Assembly: GCF_001889005.1 (NCBI RefSeq)
Contig: NZ_CP018153.1
Location: 2,896,001 to 2,960,000 of the forward strand
Reading direction: 5' to 3'
Length of the DNA: 64,000 bases
Source of the DNA: Christiangramia salexigens
Lineage (GTDB): Bacteria > Bacteroidota > Bacteroidia > Flavobacteriales > Flavobacteriaceae
Shown: positions 1-8,608 of the stretch, piece by piece
How positions within the stretch are numbered: position 1 is the first letter of the stretch
How the letters are laid out: each line of letters starts with the position of its first letter
Program-made: the position numbers and the translations under genes
The notes under the pieces: model-generated
Database searches by the model: none
Told to the model about the DNA's origin: nothing
The model's input: only the letters and a program-made list of their open reading frames with translations

Positions 1-10
1 CTTGTATTGA

Positions 11-652
11 TCAAATCACCCTGGTAAGAGTCAATCCGTCTCGTATAGGTAAGATCACTGTTTCTACTCTTGGATCATCAGCCAGAAGGCGATTATATTC
101 CAGTAAAGCTTTGGTAGACTCATCGTCATCTTTAAGTTTTTCTACAACTTTTCCAGACCATAACACATTATCGGTAAGGATAAGTCCTCCCGGATTCATT
201 TTATCGATGATCAATTCATAATATTTGGGGTAATTGGGTTTGTCTGCATCGATAAATACGAGATCGAATTTTGTGTCTATTTTCGGGATTATTTCCAGTG
301 CATCACCAAGATATTGCTTGATTTGAGATGCATACTCAGACTTGTCAAAATATTTCTTCTGAAAATCATAGAGCTCTTCATTCACATCTATTGTGTGCAA
401 TTCACCATCTTGCGTTAATCCTTCAGCCAGGGATAACGCAGAATACCCTGTATAAGTTCCTATTTCCAGGATAGTTCTAGGTGCCTTTAATTTAGATAAT
501 AGGCTAAGGACTCTTCCCTGATAATGTCCGCTAAGCATGCGGGGCTGAAGTACTTTTTGGTTGGTTTCCCTGTTGAGTTGGTATAATAATTCAGGTTCCT
601 TTTGGGAATGGGCAACTATATAATCGTCTATATTTTCAGGTAAAAAGTGCAT
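11..652 (-). CDS. Class I SAM-dependent O-methyltransferase
   Basis: A 213-aa protein of the caffeoyl-CoA/catechol O-methyltransferase type. The SAM-binding glycine motif ILEIGTYTGYSALSLAEGL lies near residues 60-80, and the acidic metal/SAM segment LVFIDADKPNYPKYYE near residue 130. Family members methylate hydroxyls of small aromatics using a divalent metal; the substrate cannot be read here. It is cytosolic, with no signal peptide. It is divergent from kynU, 94 bp apart, and has its own perfect -7 box at 669-676. An aromatic substrate linked to kynurenine metabolism is only an inference from the neighbour. Confidence 0.9.
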   Translation of the reverse strand: MHFLPENIDDYIVAHSQKEPELLYQLNRETNQKVLQPRMLSGHYQGRVLSLLSKLKAPRTILEIGTYTGYSALSLAEGLTQDGELHTIDVNEELYDFQKKYFDKSEYASQIKQYLGDALEIIPKIDTKFDLVFIDADKPNYPKYYELIIDKMNPGGLILTDNVLWSGKVVEKLKDDDESTKALLEYNRLLADDPRVETVILPIRDGLTLTRVI

Positions 653-668
653 CTTTTTAAATTTTTCA

Positions 669-676
669 CAAAATTA
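669..676 (-). promoter_or_regulatory. Putative -7 box for the O-methyltransferase gene
   Basis: The minus strand reads TAATTTTG, a perfect match to the Bacteroidota -7 consensus TAnnTTTG, 16 nt before the start codon. A TTG that could serve as -33 lies about 24 nt further upstream, slightly too far. A match in AT-rich DNA can be chance. Confidence 0.4.
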
Positions 677-746
677 TAGAATTTGTACGGTCTTTTACCC
701 CAAGTTCATTTAAAACGAAATTGTATTTTTACGAAAAATTGAAAAT

Positions 747-2030
747 ATGAATTTCAAAAATACCCGGGAATTTGCCAGGGAATTGGATGCTCAGGATAAA
801 CTGTTTAAATATAGAAACGAATTTATATTTCCAAAGGTTAATGGAAAGCAGGTGATTTACTTTGTGGGTAATTCACTTGGTTTACAACCTAAAAGTGCTC
901 AAAAATATGTGAATGAAGTCATGACCGATTGGGCTGAGCTTGCGGTTGAAGGTCATTTCTATGCAGAGAAATCCTGGTGGGATTACCATGAGAGATTTTC
1001 TGAGAAATTAGGAAAGATCGTTGGTGCCAATGCTTCGGAAGTAACCGTAATGAATACTCTTACGGTGAATTTACATCTGTTAATGGTTTCGTTCTACAGA
1101 CCATCAGGCAAACGCTATAAAATAATCTGTGAAGAAAAGGCTTTTCCCAGTGATCAATATATGATCTCCAGCCAGGTAAGGTATCATGGTTATGATCCTT
1201 CAGATGCTATTGTTGAGATCAAGAAACGGGATGGAGAAAATAACTTCAGGACAGAGGATGTTATCGAGAAGATCAGAGAAGTAGGAGATGAGTGTGCCCT
1301 GGTCTTAATTGGGGGTGTTAACTATTATACCGGACAGGTCTTTGATATGGAAAAGATCACTAAAGCGGGACATGAAGCAGGAGCATTTGTTGGATGGGAT
1401 CTTGCTCACGCAGCTGGGAATATAGAATTAAAGCTTAGCGAATGGAATGTGGATTTTGCTGCTTGGTGTAGTTATAAATACATGAATTCGGGGCCTGGAA
1501 ATGCTTCAGGTTGTTTTATAAATAAAAAGTATCATAATAAAAAAGATATACCACGATTTGAAGGTTGGTGGGGTCATAATAAAGAAAGACGATTTCTTAT
1601 GGAACAGGAATTCCAACCTGAACCTACTGCAAATGCATGGCAAATAAGTAATGCTCCAATTTTATCGCTGGCCCCTTATCTGGCTTCATTGGAAATGTTC
1701 GATGAGGTAGGGATGCCTGCTTTGATAGAAAAAAGAGACAAAATTGTAGCTTACCTTGAATTTATACTTCACGAGATAGATAAGGAAGTGGAAAGTACGT
1801 TTGAGATCATTACCCCGGCAGATCAGAGTGAAAGAGGAACTCAGTTATCTGTATTCCTGCACGGTGAGGGGCGAGAGATCTTTAAATATCTCATGGATAA
1901 CGGCGTGATCACAGACTGGAGAGAACCTAATGTTATAAGGTTGGCTCCGGCTCCCTTTTATTGCTCTTATGAAAATATGTATGAATTCGGGCAAATATTA
2001 AAAACCGGAATTCTGAATAAAAAGAAATAA
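747..2030 (+). CDS. kynU: Kynureninase
   Basis: A 427-aa PLP enzyme of the aminotransferase class V fold and of normal family length. It cleaves kynurenine or 3-hydroxykynurenine to anthranilate or 3-hydroxyanthranilate plus alanine. Seen: the N-terminal segment FVGNSLGLQPKS, the DLAHAAGN segment near residue 218, and the PLP lysine in WCSYKYMNSGPG (about K244). Together with kmo, 6.6 kb away on the same strand, it would make 3-hydroxyanthranilate, a precursor in de novo NAD synthesis or Trp breakdown. No tryptophan dioxygenase or 3-hydroxyanthranilate dioxygenase is in the window. It is a single-gene unit closed by the terminator at 2031-2057. Confidence 0.95.
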   Translation: MNFKNTREFARELDAQDKLFKYRNEFIFPKVNGKQVIYFVGNSLGLQPKSAQKYVNEVMTDWAELAVEGHFYAEKSWWDYHERFSEKLGKIVGANASEVTVMNTLTVNLHLLMVSFYRPSGKRYKIICEEKAFPSDQYMISSQVRYHGYDPSDAIVEIKKRDGENNFRTEDVIEKIREVGDECALVLIGGVNYYTGQVFDMEKITKAGHEAGAFVGWDLAHAAGNIELKLSEWNVDFAAWCSYKYMNSGPGNASGCFINKKYHNKKDIPRFEGWWGHNKERRFLMEQEFQPEPTANAWQISNAPILSLAPYLASLEMFDEVGMPALIEKRDKIVAYLEFILHEIDKEVESTFEIITPADQSERGTQLSVFLHGEGREIFKYLMDNGVITDWREPNVIRLAPAPFYCSYENMYEFGQILKTGILNKKK

Positions 2031-2057
2031 AAAAGGAGGCTTAGCCTCCTTTTTTTG
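2031..2057. terminator. Bidirectional intrinsic terminator, kynU / lipoprotein
   Basis: Hairpin AGGAGGC-TTA-GCCTCCT flanked by A and T runs on both sides, between two convergent genes. Confidence 0.85.
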
Positions 2058-2067
2058 TTACCTCCGA

Positions 2068-2742
2068 TTATTTTTGAACGGAAATATCTGAAAAATATAG
2101 TTCAAAACTACCATCTTCAGATTTATGGGTTTTTGAGATCTTTACTCCGTTGAAATCTTCATAGTCTTCCCAGGTTGTGGCCATTTGTCTGTTTCCTCCT
2201 GCAGCTTTATAAACCCATTCCTGGATCATGAAATCTTCATTGTAATAGATATCATAGCTGTCTCCCGGAGTATAACCGCCTTGTGAAGGATAACTCACTG
2301 TTATCATTTTCATCTCATTTCCGCTGATTGGCGCTTTCATGGTTTTCTCATCGCTAAAATTAGCATCAGACCATTTTAACTGATAAGGAAATAATAACCA
2401 GTAGCTATCATTTATAAATTTTTGATCCAGTAATTGTTTGTTTGCAGCAATGCTATCTGTTCTGGTGTAGGTCATCGTGCTGTCTTTTTCAGTAAGGCTG
2501 ATCTTTTCATTATTGGTATTCCAACTCCAGGCTCTGCTGGTTCGCAGCGTATCATTAACCTTCACATTAAAAGTGAATTTAATCTGACTGATACTATCAA
2601 ATTGCTTAATACCATTAGCAATGGCTATCTTTTCCTGAACTTGCAATTCTGCTTCTTCTGTGGCTTTTTCGGATTTTGTGTTCTGATCCTTACATGATAG
2701 AAAACTGATTGATATAAAACTAAGGAGTAATAATTTTTTCAT
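2068..2742 (-). CDS. Conserved lipoprotein, DUF6503-like
   Basis: A 224-aa protein with a clear SPII signal: hydrophobic residues 3-16 and lipobox FLSC with Cys17. The rest looks like a single beta-rich soluble domain, with alternating polar and hydrophobic strands and a WEDYEDFNGVKISKTH segment near the C terminus. This resembles the DUF6503-type lipoproteins common in flavobacteria; that is recognition by feel, not a search. Expected in the periplasm or on the outer membrane. Function unknown. Confidence 0.8.
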   Translation of the reverse strand: MKKLLLLSFISISFLSCKDQNTKSEKATEEAELQVQEKIAIANGIKQFDSISQIKFTFNVKVNDTLRTSRAWSWNTNNEKISLTEKDSTMTYTRTDSIAANKQLLDQKFINDSYWLLFPYQLKWSDANFSDEKTMKAPISGNEMKMITVSYPSQGGYTPGDSYDIYYNEDFMIQEWVYKAAGGNRQMATTWEDYEDFNGVKISKTHKSEDGSFELYFSDISVQK

Positions 2743-2848
2743 AGTTAACGTGCTTTACTAGGATATTCCTGATATATATTAACATACGAAATTAAGCATT
2801 TGTTTGCTGGAATTGGGTATAACAAATCCTAAGCTTGGTCAAGCCTAA

Positions 2849-3481
2849 CTAATTTGTAATGCCAGGGGTACGTAAAACATACCTGTTTTCTTTTAGCTCC
2901 CACAACATAAAATGAGCTACCGATGCCCTGGATATGAATTTTGTTAGAATAAAACTTCCTGCATCCACCCCATGGTAATAGTTCGTTCGCAATTTACCGT
3001 TGGTTAATTGCCCGGGTCTAATAATGGTCCAGTCCAGTTGACTTTCTATAATAAGCCTCTCCTGAAGCTCTTTATCTTTAAAATAAAACCAGAGAATAAC
3101 TGGGATAGTAAAAAGTGTGTAATAAAGTCCTAGCTTATACCTGCTATCATTTATTCCTAAGGAAGTAATACAAATAAGCCGCTTTATTTGATTCTTTTCC
3201 ATGGCCTGAATGATGTTCCTTGTGCCTTGAGATAAAATTCGGGTTTTTATAAAAAACCGTTTATGCCCCAGCGCTGAAAGAACAGCATCCCGGTCTTTAA
3301 AGGCCTCCCCGAAACTTTCGGGTTTTAGAATATTGCCTTTAAAAATCTTTAAGGCCGGGTGTGAGAGTTTGATCCTGGAAGGTTTGCGCACTAAGACGTT
3401 AAGCTCGTGGCCTTCAGCTAAAGCTTGTTTTATAAGTTCCTTTCCGGTTTTACCGGTACCGCCTATAATTAATATTCTCAT
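2849..3481 (-). CDS. NAD(P)H-binding protein, NmrA/atypical SDR type
   Basis: A 210-aa Rossmann protein beginning with the nucleotide-binding loop GGTGKTGKELIKQA (residues 7-20). Further features are a DRDAVLSALGH segment after strand 4 and TIIRPGQLTNG near residue 155, typical of the atypical SDR/NAD-dependent epimerase group with C-terminal truncation. The group includes flavin reductase-like and redox-sensing members. No YxxxK catalytic pair is obvious. It is encoded 61 bp downstream of another SDR on the same strand and may be cotranscribed with it. Confidence 0.85.
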   Translation of the reverse strand: MRILIIGGTGKTGKELIKQALAEGHELNVLVRKPSRIKLSHPALKIFKGNILKPESFGEAFKDRDAVLSALGHKRFFIKTRILSQGTRNIIQAMEKNQIKRLICITSLGINDSRYKLGLYYTLFTIPVILWFYFKDKELQERLIIESQLDWTIIRPGQLTNGKLRTNYYHGVDAGSFILTKFISRASVAHFMLWELKENRYVLRTPGITN

Positions 3482-3542
3482 CTGGAATACTTTATATAGT
3501 AAGTTCCGATATTAATTTTAATTATTTACGGTAAAAACGGAT

Positions 3543-4301
3543 TTAAATGGCTTTGATGCTCATACCTCCATCGGCTATTATATTTTGCCCGGTGATAAAT
3601 GAAGATTTGTTCATAGCAAGAAAACTAATGATAGCAGAGATCTCTTCGGCCTCCGCAACACGATTTAAAGGAGTCTTTTGAAGGATTTGATCCATTTTTT
3701 CCTTCTGTCCAAGATAACCTGAAGTTAATGGAGTTTTGGTGAACCAGGGAGAAACGGCATTAACCCTTATTCCAAATTCTGCCCATTCTGCCGCTAAACT
3801 TCTGGTTTGCTGAAGTAGTCCGGATTTGGACATGGCGTAAGGTGTGCCGGTTCCTACATCCTGAGTCGCAGCCGAGGAAGCAATATTTATTATAGAGGCG
3901 TTTCCGGAACTTTTCATGAATTGAAAAAGTGATCTTGAGATCTCAAATGGAGCAAAAAGGTTGATCTCCAAAACTTTTCTATATTCTGCTTCAGAATACT
4001 CATTGGCCATCTTTCGGATATTAATACCGGCATTATTAACCAGGATATCCAGTTGCTTCCAATGTTCTGCGATCCAGTTCTTAATCTTATCCTGATCACC
4101 TTTTTTTGCGGAATCGGCTACCATACCGGTTGCTGAATATCCTTTTTCCTCAAGTTCAACCTCGAACTCTCTAATATCATCTTTATTTCTTGCGGTGAAA
4201 AGAACTTCTGCTCCTAGTTCCAAAAACTCCAGAACAGCTGCTCTTCCTATACCTTTAGTGCCACCGGTAATAAGTGCTTTTTTATTGTTTAATTTCCACA
4301 T
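3543..4301 (-). CDS. SDR family oxidoreductase, tropinone reductase-like
   Basis: A 252-aa classical short-chain dehydrogenase. Cofactor loop TGGTKGIGRAAV near residue 13, NNAG near residue 90, catalytic Ser in INIASSAATQ near residue 142, and the Tyr-Lys pair in YAMSKSGLLQQ near residue 156. The C terminus ITGQNIIADGGMS is typical of the family. It probably uses NADP(H) to interconvert an alcohol and a ketone; the substrate is not predictable from sequence. It lies downstream of the 51-aa membrane protein gene, from which a terminator separates it. Confidence 0.92.
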   Translation of the reverse strand: MWKLNNKKALITGGTKGIGRAAVLEFLELGAEVLFTARNKDDIREFEVELEEKGYSATGMVADSAKKGDQDKIKNWIAEHWKQLDILVNNAGINIRKMANEYSEAEYRKVLEINLFAPFEISRSLFQFMKSSGNASIINIASSAATQDVGTGTPYAMSKSGLLQQTRSLAAEWAEFGIRVNAVSPWFTKTPLTSGYLGQKEKMDQILQKTPLNRVAEAEEISAIISFLAMNKSSFITGQNIIADGGMSIKAI

Positions 4302-4321
4302 GCTTTTGATCTTATATTTAA

Positions 4322-4349
4322 TAAAAAACCCTTTGATTGCTCAAAGGGT
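4322..4349 (-). terminator. Intrinsic terminator after the 51-aa membrane protein gene
   Basis: A perfect 9-bp stem ACCCTTTGA / TCAAAGGGT with a 4-nt loop, followed on the minus strand by TTTTTT. It separates the small gene from the SDR gene. Confidence 0.8.
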
Positions 4350-4370
4350 CTCTTTTAATTGTTTTGTTCA

Positions 4371-4526
4371 TTAAAGTTTACGACCTGTGAGTAATTTATA
4401 TAAAATTAAGATCACAGCAAGAACGATTAGGATGTGGATGATGCTTCCAAGGTCTGGAAAAGCAAAATAGCCTACTAGCCATCCAATCACTAATAAAACG
4501 ATAATAAGCCAAATTAAATCTCTCAT
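4371..4526 (-). CDS. Small membrane protein, lmo0937/DUF5670-like
   Basis: A 51-aa protein starting MRDLIWLIIVLLVIGWLVGY and ending YKLLTGRKL. Two hydrophobic helices (about residues 4-23 and 29-46) are joined by a short FPDLGS turn, with a positive C terminus. This is the layout of the lmo0937/DUF5670 family of tiny membrane proteins, often seen as stress-linked; that role is not shown here. A downstream terminator supports an independent gene. Confidence 0.8.
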   Translation of the reverse strand: MRDLIWLIIVLLVIGWLVGYFAFPDLGSIIHILIVLAVILILYKLLTGRKL

Positions 4527-4658
4527 GTCAGGTTGATTTTAAAACAACAAAAGTTGTCCAAGGTTAAATTAAATCAGTCAGTTAGATAATTATATATACT
4601 AAGTTATAGAATCATTTAAGCCCTTATATTTCATTTAACCTTGATTTAACTATGGCGC

Positions 4659-6194
4659 CTAAAAATTTTCAGGATTTTTTATGATCTCTTTAGCACGCTC
4701 TTTGATTTTCTGCATTTCTTCCGTGTTTTTTTTACTTAATTGGCTCATCATCATATTCATTCTCTGATTTTTACTGAAAATAGTTCTGTTTTCATCCAGG
4801 AAATTCCAGTACAGACTGTTGAAAGGGCACGCATTCTCTTCCGTTCTTTTATTTACACTGTAATGGCAGCTTTTACAGTAATTACTCATTTTATTGATAT
4901 AATTACCGCTGGAAACATAAGGCTTTGTAGCCAAGAGACCTCCATCTGCGAATTGGCTCATACCTCTGGTATTTGTTATTTCCACCCATTCTATGGCATC
5001 TATATAAATCCCTAAATACCATTCGTCCACATGATCTGGATGAGTTTGGGTAAGCAAGGCAAAATTCCCGGTGATCATTAATCTCTGGATATGATGGGCA
5101 TATGCATTTTCCAGACTGTTCTTAATAGAATGATGCAAGCAATTCATCTTTGTCTTTGCATCCCAATAAAAGCCCGGCAGGTTATTTTGATTTCTTAATT
5201 TATTAGATCTTTTATATCCGGGCATTTCCTTCCAGTAGATTCCACGCATATATTCTCTCCAGCCTAAAATCTGTCTGATAAAACCTTCCACTTGGGATAT
5301 ATCAATTTCATCCCGGTGTCTATAATAATAGTCTAGTATAGTTTCGATAACCTCCTTTGGACTTAGCATTTTTGCATTCAGGCTAAATGATAATCTGGAA
5401 TGAAATAGATAATTTTCATTTGTATGCAGGGCATCCTGAAAATCCCCAAAATGAATCAACAGGTTTTTGCAGAAATAATTAAGGACAGATAAGGAATCCT
5501 GTCTGGAAGTTGGCCAATTGAAATTTGTAGGCTCAATACCTCCAATGCTTTTTATACCGGCGTCTTCTATCTCTTTTAGGATCTGCGTTACATCTTTTCT
5601 AAATCCTCTTTCGTGTGGGATTTCAGGTTGGCCGGTCCACTTTTTTCGATTTGATTTATCAAAATTCCATTGTCCTCCTTCAGGGTCTTTTTTATTGATC
5701 ATCAAAATTCCATGTTTCTTTCGCATATCGCGGTAGAAATATTCCATGGTTAATTGCTTTTTGCCTTTAAAGAATTTTTCCAGATCGTTCCTTTCAGTGT
5801 AAAAATGCTCTGTATCGAATGCTTCAGTTTCGATATTAAGGTTTTTGCCAAGATTCTTTAATTGTTTATCGAGTCTGAATTCATCGGGAAGCTGATATTC
5901 AATTTTTTCAAAATTATGTTCGGAGATTAATTTGCTGATATTCTTTTCAAGTTCCTGCGCATTGTCTTTTTGGCTGATCTTATAATAAATAAGCTCGAAT
6001 CCTTTTTCCTTGAGATGTTCGGCGAAATTCCGCATGGAGCAGAAAAACCCAACAAGCTTTTGTATATGATGGCGAACATAATCTGTTTCCTGTCGCATCT
6101 CCATCATGACATAGGTGATGTTGCTCTGGTCTCCCTTGTACCAGCTGTGGTGCTGATTTAATTGATCGCCCAGGATCAGTCTTAAAATTTTCAT
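4659..6194 (-). CDS. Fe-S bacterial cryptochrome/photolyase (PhrB-like)
   Basis: A 511-aa protein of the prokaryotic (6-4) photolyase/FeS-BCP group. The N-terminal domain starts [18 protein letters not shown]. The C-terminal helical FAD domain has LGWREYMRG, and WNF near the end. Counting from an upstream ATG at 6206, four cysteines fall at about 355, 444, 447 and 460 (MNCLHH, NYCKSCHY, NACPF). This matches the spacing of the [4Fe-4S] ligands of PhrB. The family repairs (6-4) photoproducts in DNA with light. The chosen ATG overlaps the stop of the cryptochrome gene as ATGA; the alternative start at 6206 adds MARK. Confidence 0.92.
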   Translation of the reverse strand: MKILRLILGDQLNQHHSWYKGDQSNITYVMMEMRQETDYVRHHIQKLVGFFCSMRNFAEHLKEKGFELIYYKISQKDNAQELEKNISKLISEHNFEKIEYQLPDEFRLDKQLKNLGKNLNIETEAFDTEHFYTERNDLEKFFKGKKQLTMEYFYRDMRKKHGILMINKKDPEGGQWNFDKSNRKKWTGQPEIPHERGFRKDVTQILKEIEDAGIKSIGGIEPTNFNWPTSRQDSLSVLNYFCKNLLIHFGDFQDALHTNENYLFHSRLSFSLNAKMLSPKEVIETILDYYYRHRDEIDISQVEGFIRQILGWREYMRGIYWKEMPGYKRSNKLRNQNNLPGFYWDAKTKMNCLHHSIKNSLENAYAHHIQRLMITGNFALLTQTHPDHVDEWYLGIYIDAIEWVEITNTRGMSQFADGGLLATKPYVSSGNYINKMSNYCKSCHYSVNKRTEENACPFNSLYWNFLDENRTIFSKNQRMNMMMSQLSKKNTEEMQKIKERAKEIIKNPENF

Positions 6195-7498
6195 CTTTCT
6201 AGCCATATTTTCCTGAATTTCTTTTCCGGGTCATAACGCTCCGCCTGAGATTGGATATTGAACTTACGATCACGTGGATCATTCCCAACCCCGCTAATAT
6301 ACATCCAGTTACCCCAATTACTATGAACATCGTAATCAATCAATAAGCTTTCATAATACGAAGCTCCTATGCGCCAGTCCTGTTTTAATTCTTTCGCCCA
6401 GTAACTATTCACATTTTGCCTTCCGCGATTACTCATAAAGCCAGTTGCCGCTATTTCCTTCATATTTGCATTTATGAAGTCATTTTGAGTTTCACCCTTA
6501 ATCAATTGTTCTATAATCTTCTTGTCTTCATTCCATTTAAGGGGTTTAATCAATATGCCTCCCTGCCGGAATAGTGTATTGCCGTGTTTGAGCGAAATAT
6601 ATTTGAAGAAATCTCTCCATATAAGTTCAAATATGAACCAGTAAGTACTCTGATTGCTGATGATCTCTTTTTCAAAAGATTTGACCTCGTAATAAAGTAG
6701 TTTTGGAGATGTACAACCGTTTGCGAGCCATGCCGAAAGTTTTGAGCTGTAATCTATACCTGTCATTCCATTTCTGGTATTCTTATAATCCTTGAGTTTA
6801 TGTGTTTTCCAGAAATAATATCTAATCCTATTCCATGCTTGATTTTCTCCACCTTTAAATGGAAAAACAGATCTTGGATCCACTTGAAATTCCTGCAGAC
6901 CAAGGTCTATTAATTCCGGTATTGAGGTTTCTGAATTGATTAGATTCTCTTTTGGAAATGGGGAAGGGGTACGAATTAAATTACTAATGCTGGCATTTTT
7001 CTCACAGGCTTTCCGAAATTCTGTAAAGATCTTTGGAATCTGATTGAAAGATGTATATGGAATTTGGTTCGGACTATAAAGGAATTGCTGATAATATGAG
7101 TGGAGATTCACTCCGCTTATATTCGTTTTCAATGCGGCCTCAACGTCGTATTCCTCTTGAGTCCACTCCTTTTGATAATAAATAGATGTAACAGAATGGG
7201 TTGAAATTAATTCAGGTATTTTTTCTTCAGGTTTATCTAAATATACCAACAAGGAAATATTGAGATTTTTAAGATTATATTTAAGCTCCCTGACACTTTC
7301 TATAAGAAATCTTGTTCGAAACCGTCCTGTTTTCTTAAATCCGTAATTGTTAAAAACGTAGTGCCTTGGATCAAAACAATAAACCGCAAGAACTCTTTCG
7401 TTATTATCACAAGCTGTTTTAAGCGCTTCATGATCTGAAACTCTCAGGTCATTTCTATACCATATCAAACCTGTCTTTATATGCCTTTCTTCCTGCAT
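6191..7498 (-). CDS. Cryptochrome DASH / photolyase family protein
   Basis: A 435-aa member of the cryptochrome/photolyase family. The N-terminal antenna-binding domain begins with [17 protein letters not shown]. The C-terminal FAD domain has [15 protein letters not shown], the DASH-like [37 protein letters not shown], and the end block [24 protein letters not shown] proteins repair cyclobutane dimers, mainly in single-stranded DNA, and some act as light sensors. It is translationally coupled: the start lies within the end of the DUF2256 gene, and the stop overlaps the start of the Fe-S photolyase gene. Confidence 0.93.
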   Translation of the reverse strand: MQEERHIKTGLIWYRNDLRVSDHEALKTACDNNERVLAVYCFDPRHYVFNNYGFKKTGRFRTRFLIESVRELKYNLKNLNISLLVYLDKPEEKIPELISTHSVTSIYYQKEWTQEEYDVEAALKTNISGVNLHSYYQQFLYSPNQIPYTSFNQIPKIFTEFRKACEKNASISNLIRTPSPFPKENLINSETSIPELIDLGLQEFQVDPRSVFPFKGGENQAWNRIRYYFWKTHKLKDYKNTRNGMTGIDYSSKLSAWLANGCTSPKLLYYEVKSFEKEIISNQSTYWFIFELIWRDFFKYISLKHGNTLFRQGGILIKPLKWNEDKKIIEQLIKGETQNDFINANMKEIAATGFMSNRGRQNVNSYWAKELKQDWRIGASYYESLLIDYDVHSNWGNWMYISGVGNDPRDRKFNIQSQAERYDPEKKFRKIWLER

Positions 7499-7617
7499 CT
7501 CTTGCTACAATATTTCACATTATCCCAGTTCCTGGCCCATTTCTTACGCCAATTGAATGGTCTTTCGCAAACAGGGCATATTTTTTCGGGTAGATCTTTT
7601 TTCGCGATGGTCTTCAA
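7477..7617 (-). CDS. DUF2256 zinc-finger protein, TTG start
   Basis: A 46-aa protein with the DUF2256 signature: [20 protein letters not shown], then [12 protein letters not shown]. Four cysteines (about 14, 17, 37, 41) form a CxxC...CxxxC treble-clef-like zinc site rich in Trp, Lys and Arg. There is no in-frame ATG before the motif. The TTG at 7617 overlaps the flavin reductase stop (TTGA), so coupling favours this start. The last 22 nt overlap the cryptochrome gene. DUF2256 genes often neighbour photolyases; the biochemical role is unknown to me. Confidence 0.85.
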   Translation of the reverse strand: MKTIAKKDLPEKICPVCERPFNWRKKWARNWDNVKYCSKRCRKKGI

Positions 7618-8264
7618 TTGCTTTTCTGGCTAAAGAAAGACCGCACTTCTTGCCCTGGTCTTGCGTAGTGAAATCTGTCCAAAAGTGAGGGGAGAGAATA
7701 TCCATCCAGTCCATTAACTGCTACAGTTCCGGCATCGTCCAATCGAAGCCATCCATCAGGCATCTGAATTCCTTCATCAAAATAGATATGCTCTATTGCT
7801 GCAACTATAAGCAACGTGTCGTTTTCTTTGATCTCATACTCGTTAAGGAATTTGCAGCCAAGTTTTATTTCAGATTGTTTTACATACGGAGCCTGAAAGT
7901 CATTAAGGTATTCTTCTTCAAGTCCTGTTTTTTCGAATTCTGAGATCTCCTCATCATATTTGGCAGCTGTTTGATGAGCTTTCTGAATCATTTCTTCATG
8001 GATATGATTAACTGTGAAATATGAAGTTTCTTTAATATTTTTATATGTGTTTCGGGCGACAGTTAATGGCCGGGTCACGAAACCTAACATTGCGGGCTCG
8101 CTCCCTATATGTGTTATTGAACTAAACACGGCAACATTTGGTATCCCCGCTTTGGAACGGGTTGCAATTAAATTTGCAGATTTATAACCGGTGCAGCTAT
8201 TTATAAGGTTGAGCCGGTAAACCTTTTTCATTTCCTGTATATCCTGGGAAGTAATATGTTTCAT
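7614..8264 (-). CDS. Flavin reductase-like domain protein
   Basis: A 216-aa protein of the flavin reductase/DIM6-NTAB group with the split-barrel FMN-binding fold. Seen: [19 protein letters not shown] near residue 20, [20 protein letters not shown] near residue 62, and YFTVNHI near residue 83. Family members reduce free flavin or hold FMN tightly. As the first gene of the photolyase operon it may deliver reduced flavin or act in flavin supply; this is inferred from context only. Its stop codon overlaps the TTG start of the DUF2256 gene. Confidence 0.88.
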   Translation of the reverse strand: MKHITSQDIQEMKKVYRLNLINSCTGYKSANLIATRSKAGIPNVAVFSSITHIGSEPAMLGFVTRPLTVARNTYKNIKETSYFTVNHIHEEMIQKAHQTAAKYDEEISEFEKTGLEEEYLNDFQAPYVKQSEIKLGCKFLNEYEIKENDTLLIVAAIEHIYFDEGIQMPDGWLRLDDAGTVAVNGLDGYSLPSLLDRFHYARPGQEVRSFFSQKSN

Positions 8265-8608
8265 GACGAATTCAAATTATAGAACTACATCAAGGTATGC
8301 AATGCTTCAATAAACGCTTGTTAAGGGAGTTTTAAATTAATGATGATTAATGATCATGGCGCGTAAGGTTAAAGCGAAATAGGCCCTTCTATAAGCGTTC
8401 TGAGCAGTTAATTGGCAAATTTTTGAGTGATAAATGAGGTACCATTTTAAATGAAAGATCTTTCTGAAGTTTATGGTTTGCACACTGTATCTCAACTGCT
8501 CTTTAATGGGCTCATTTCAAATTTATTGAGTAATTTCGCAATGATGAACCATTATATTATCTGGCACCCTACAATGTTTTGCCGGAATATTTCTTTTCAA
8601 TACAATTC
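8265..8608. other. 344-nt divergent intergenic region, photolyase operon / kmo
   Basis: It lies between two divergent start codons and must hold both promoters. I find no perfect TAnnTTTG box in the right position on either strand. TATAATTTG, 8 nt before the flavin reductase start, is one base off in spacing. A 55-codon open frame (8451-8618) is present but I do not support it as a gene. No RNA gene or repeat is evident. Confidence 0.5.
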
